From assembly GCA_023145485.1 (NCBI GenBank), contig JAGLDT010000004.1:1-5561 (forward strand): 5,561 nucleotides of DNA, read 5' to 3'. A program made the translations under genes and the position numbers. Below are positions 4,397 through 5,561 of the stretch, in pieces. Each line of letters starts with the position of its first letter. Within the stretch, counting starts at the first letter, position 1. The notes beneath the pieces are model-generated. The model worked only from the letters and a program-made list of their open reading frames with translations. It was not told the origin of the DNA and did not search any database. This DNA comes from Cocleimonas sp. (GTDB taxonomy: Bacteria > Pseudomonadota > Gammaproteobacteria > Thiotrichales > Thiotrichaceae).

Positions 4397-5467
4397 ATGT
4401 TTGAGAATGATGTAACACAAAACTATCAATTACAGGATGCGACCTTTGAAATCCTGATTATGCTTGCAGGGGCCTTCCTACTTGGCACACTCTTTTGTTG
4501 GGCGCTGGGTAAACTTCGTGGCAATAAGCGTAAACATCCCTATCAGCGTAAAACAGTTGATCAACAAAATGGTTATAAACAACCTGCTCAACAAGCAGGA
4601 GCAACTTACCCTGATGATACTGAAAATAATTTGTTACGAGGTACAGCAGGGGGGGCTGCGGGTATTCTTGGAGGTTCATTAGCTACCGCTAGCTCAGATA
4701 TAGCTAATGCAGGATCATCCCTTACTGACAGAGTTACAACAAGCGCTAGTGTGGCCGGAGAAAGACTAGCTAAAGCTAGCCCTGCCATTCCTGAAAACCT
4801 GCCAGATATACCAGACAATGGTGCTAATAATATAGCTGATAAACTAGCTCAAACAGGTTCCTCAATGACTGAAGGTGTCTCAGATACTGTTAGTCGTGCT
4901 AATGAGAAACTAACAAACACAGAGTCTGCGGTTGTTGATAGTGTCACCAGTAGATCGAGTACAACTAAGGATAAGCTAGCTAACACAGGATCATTCATTA
5001 CAGATAAAGTTACAACAACTGCAAATGCAACAGAGGACAAATTAGTAAGTAGCACCTCATCGATCAAGGAAAGCCTTTCTGACACTCTCGATGCAACGGA
5101 AGAAACATTTTCTGATGCCAAATCATCTATTAAAGAGAAAACATCTGGCGTTTTAGATAATACAAAAGATAATATGTCAGAGGCTAATTCAGTATTATCC
5201 TCACCCTTAGAAGCTACTGATAACTTTAAAAAAATTGAAGGTATTGGTCCTAAGATAGAAACGGCACTGCATACTGCGGGGATCAGAACTTATGCTGATT
5301 TACGTGCGTCTGATCATGATACGCTGAAAGCTGTTTTAACAACCGCTAGCTCTGCATTCAAAATGCACGACCCTGAAACATGGCCTTACCAAGCTGATTT
5401 AGCTTATAACAAAAAATGGGAAAAGCTCAAAGAGTATCAAGATTTTTTAATGGGTCGTGACGAGTAA
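4397..5467 (+). CDS. Membrane-anchored protein with 22-residue repeat stalk and C-terminal helix-hairpin-helix domain
   Basis: The product has 356 residues; its ATG is preceded by AAGGA (4385-4389) at 7 nt. One membrane helix lies at about 17-38, with an acidic N-terminus before it and KLRGNKRKHPYQRK after it, so the positive-inside rule places the long C-terminal part in the cytoplasm. After a Gln-rich linker and a Gly/Ala patch (82-98), residues 100-121 and 148-257 are Ser/Thr/Ala/Lys-rich 22-residue repeats resembling LEA-type or apolipoprotein-like amphipathic helices. The C-terminus (277-354) is a helix-hairpin-helix domain: FKKIEGIGPKIETALHTAGI (277-296), YADLRASD (299-306), and HDPETWPYQADLA (324-336), then KWEKLKEYQDFL (340-351). 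This type is related to the HhH fold of L21-like/DUF4332 proteins and may bind nucleic acid or protein. The function is unknown. It follows the OmpA-domain gene at 43 bp with no promoter visible between them. Confidence 0.85.
   Translation: MFENDVTQNYQLQDATFEILIMLAGAFLLGTLFCWALGKLRGNKRKHPYQRKTVDQQNGYKQPAQQAGATYPDDTENNLLRGTAGGAAGILGGSLATASSDIANAGSSLTDRVTTSASVAGERLAKASPAIPENLPDIPDNGANNIADKLAQTGSSMTEGVSDTVSRANEKLTNTESAVVDSVTSRSSTTKDKLANTGSFITDKVTTTANATEDKLVSSTSSIKESLSDTLDATEETFSDAKSSIKEKTSGVLDNTKDNMSEANSVLSSPLEATDNFKKIEGIGPKIETALHTAGIRTYADLRASDHDTLKAVLTTASSAFKMHDPETWPYQADLAYNKKWEKLKEYQDFLMGRDE
4838..5167 (+). repeat. Five degenerate 66-bp tandem repeats encoding 22-residue helical units
   Basis: Residues 148-169, 170-191, 192-213, 214-235 and 236-257 are five uninterrupted units of exactly 22 residues. 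The pattern is roughly (D/E)-K-L-x-x-T-x-S-x-(I/V)-x-(D/E)-x-V-(S/T), ending before the next acidic-Lys-Leu. A sixth unit at 100-121 is separated by a proline-rich break (128-139), and a partial copy follows 257. Twenty-two is two 11-residue helical turns, as in LEA and apolipoprotein-type helices. Third-position differences between copies indicate that the protein pattern, more than the DNA, is conserved. Confidence 0.7.
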
Positions 5468-5510
5468 AATCACCTCAATATTTTATTAGAAATAATAATC
5501 TAAAATAAGC

Positions 5511-5545
5511 TTGACAGTATTATAATATTCAAGCAAAATGCGCGC
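5511..5545 (+). promoter_or_regulatory. Strong sigma70-type promoter with GC-rich discriminator, for a gene beyond the right edge
   Basis: A perfect -35 TTGACA (5511-5516) is followed after exactly 17 bp by CAAAAT (5534-5539, four of six matches) and then GCGCGC (5540-5545). The predicted start is near 5546. An AT-rich tract lies upstream (about 5478-5508) and could act as an UP element. A GC-rich discriminator just after the -10 is typical of stringently controlled promoters of rRNA, tRNA and translation genes. The gene itself is not visible. Confidence 0.5.
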
Positions 5546-5561
5546 TTCTTTTAGCACTGGG

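Noticed and set aside
4458..5121. Open frames on both strands inside the helix-hairpin-helix gene
   Set aside because: They are low-complexity shadows of the repetitive Ser/Thr/Ala coding sequence; the plus-strand 356-residue frame has the start signal and conserved domain.
5477..5508. AT-only imperfect inverted repeat after the last gene as a terminator
   Set aside because: The arms pair only with a 3-nt bulge, contain almost no G-C pairs and lack a T-tract; the tract fits better as upstream AT-rich promoter sequence.
5521..5526. Perfect TATAAT as a -10 box
   Set aside because: It is only 4 bp from the TTGACA, and no reasonable -35 exists 16-18 bp upstream; CAAAAT at 17 bp followed by a GC-rich discriminator fits better.

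Overview
The window looks like chromosomal DNA from an AT-rich, Gram-negative bacterium, most likely a gammaproteobacterium. The reasons are the DbpA helicase, the single-domain PqiA/LetA-type membrane protein, the OmpA-type peptidoglycan-binding domain and the FNR-like operator. The genus cannot be fixed from sequence reading alone. No insertion sequence, CRISPR array, tRNA, rRNA or integrase was seen.

Layout. On the minus strand, the left edge (1-547) holds the first 182 codons of a membrane-bound, ion-pumping inorganic pyrophosphatase (hppA). A divergent intergenic region follows (548-839). It carries a perfect FNR/ANR-type box (640-653) at class II distance from a candidate hppA promoter, and a perfect 12-bp-arm inverted repeat (717-745) over a candidate promoter for the rightward gene. 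The rightward genes are dbpA (23S rRNA-specific DEAD-box helicase, best start GTG 840), a 178-residue PqiA-family membrane protein, an inner-membrane-anchored protein with calcium-binding-type acidic repeats and an OmpA C-terminal domain, and a membrane-anchored protein with a 22-residue repeat stalk and a C-terminal helix-hairpin-helix domain. The window closes on a strong promoter-like sequence with a GC-rich discriminator (5511-5545), whose gene lies beyond the right edge.

How they fit together. The pyrophosphatase and the helicase are housekeeping genes that share a control region. The last two genes (3088-4353 and 4397-5467) are 43 bp apart, run in the same direction and probably form a transcription unit. 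Their predicted topologies are opposite: the OmpA domain should lie in the periplasm on peptidoglycan, and the helix-hairpin-helix domain in the cytoplasm. This pair is the least explained part of the window. The idea that the two proteins bridge the inner membrane is an inference, not something the sequence proves.

Start sites were corrected for two genes on the basis of ribosome binding sites: dbpA (GTG 840 instead of ATG 798) and the OmpA-domain gene (ATG 3088 instead of GTG 3034).
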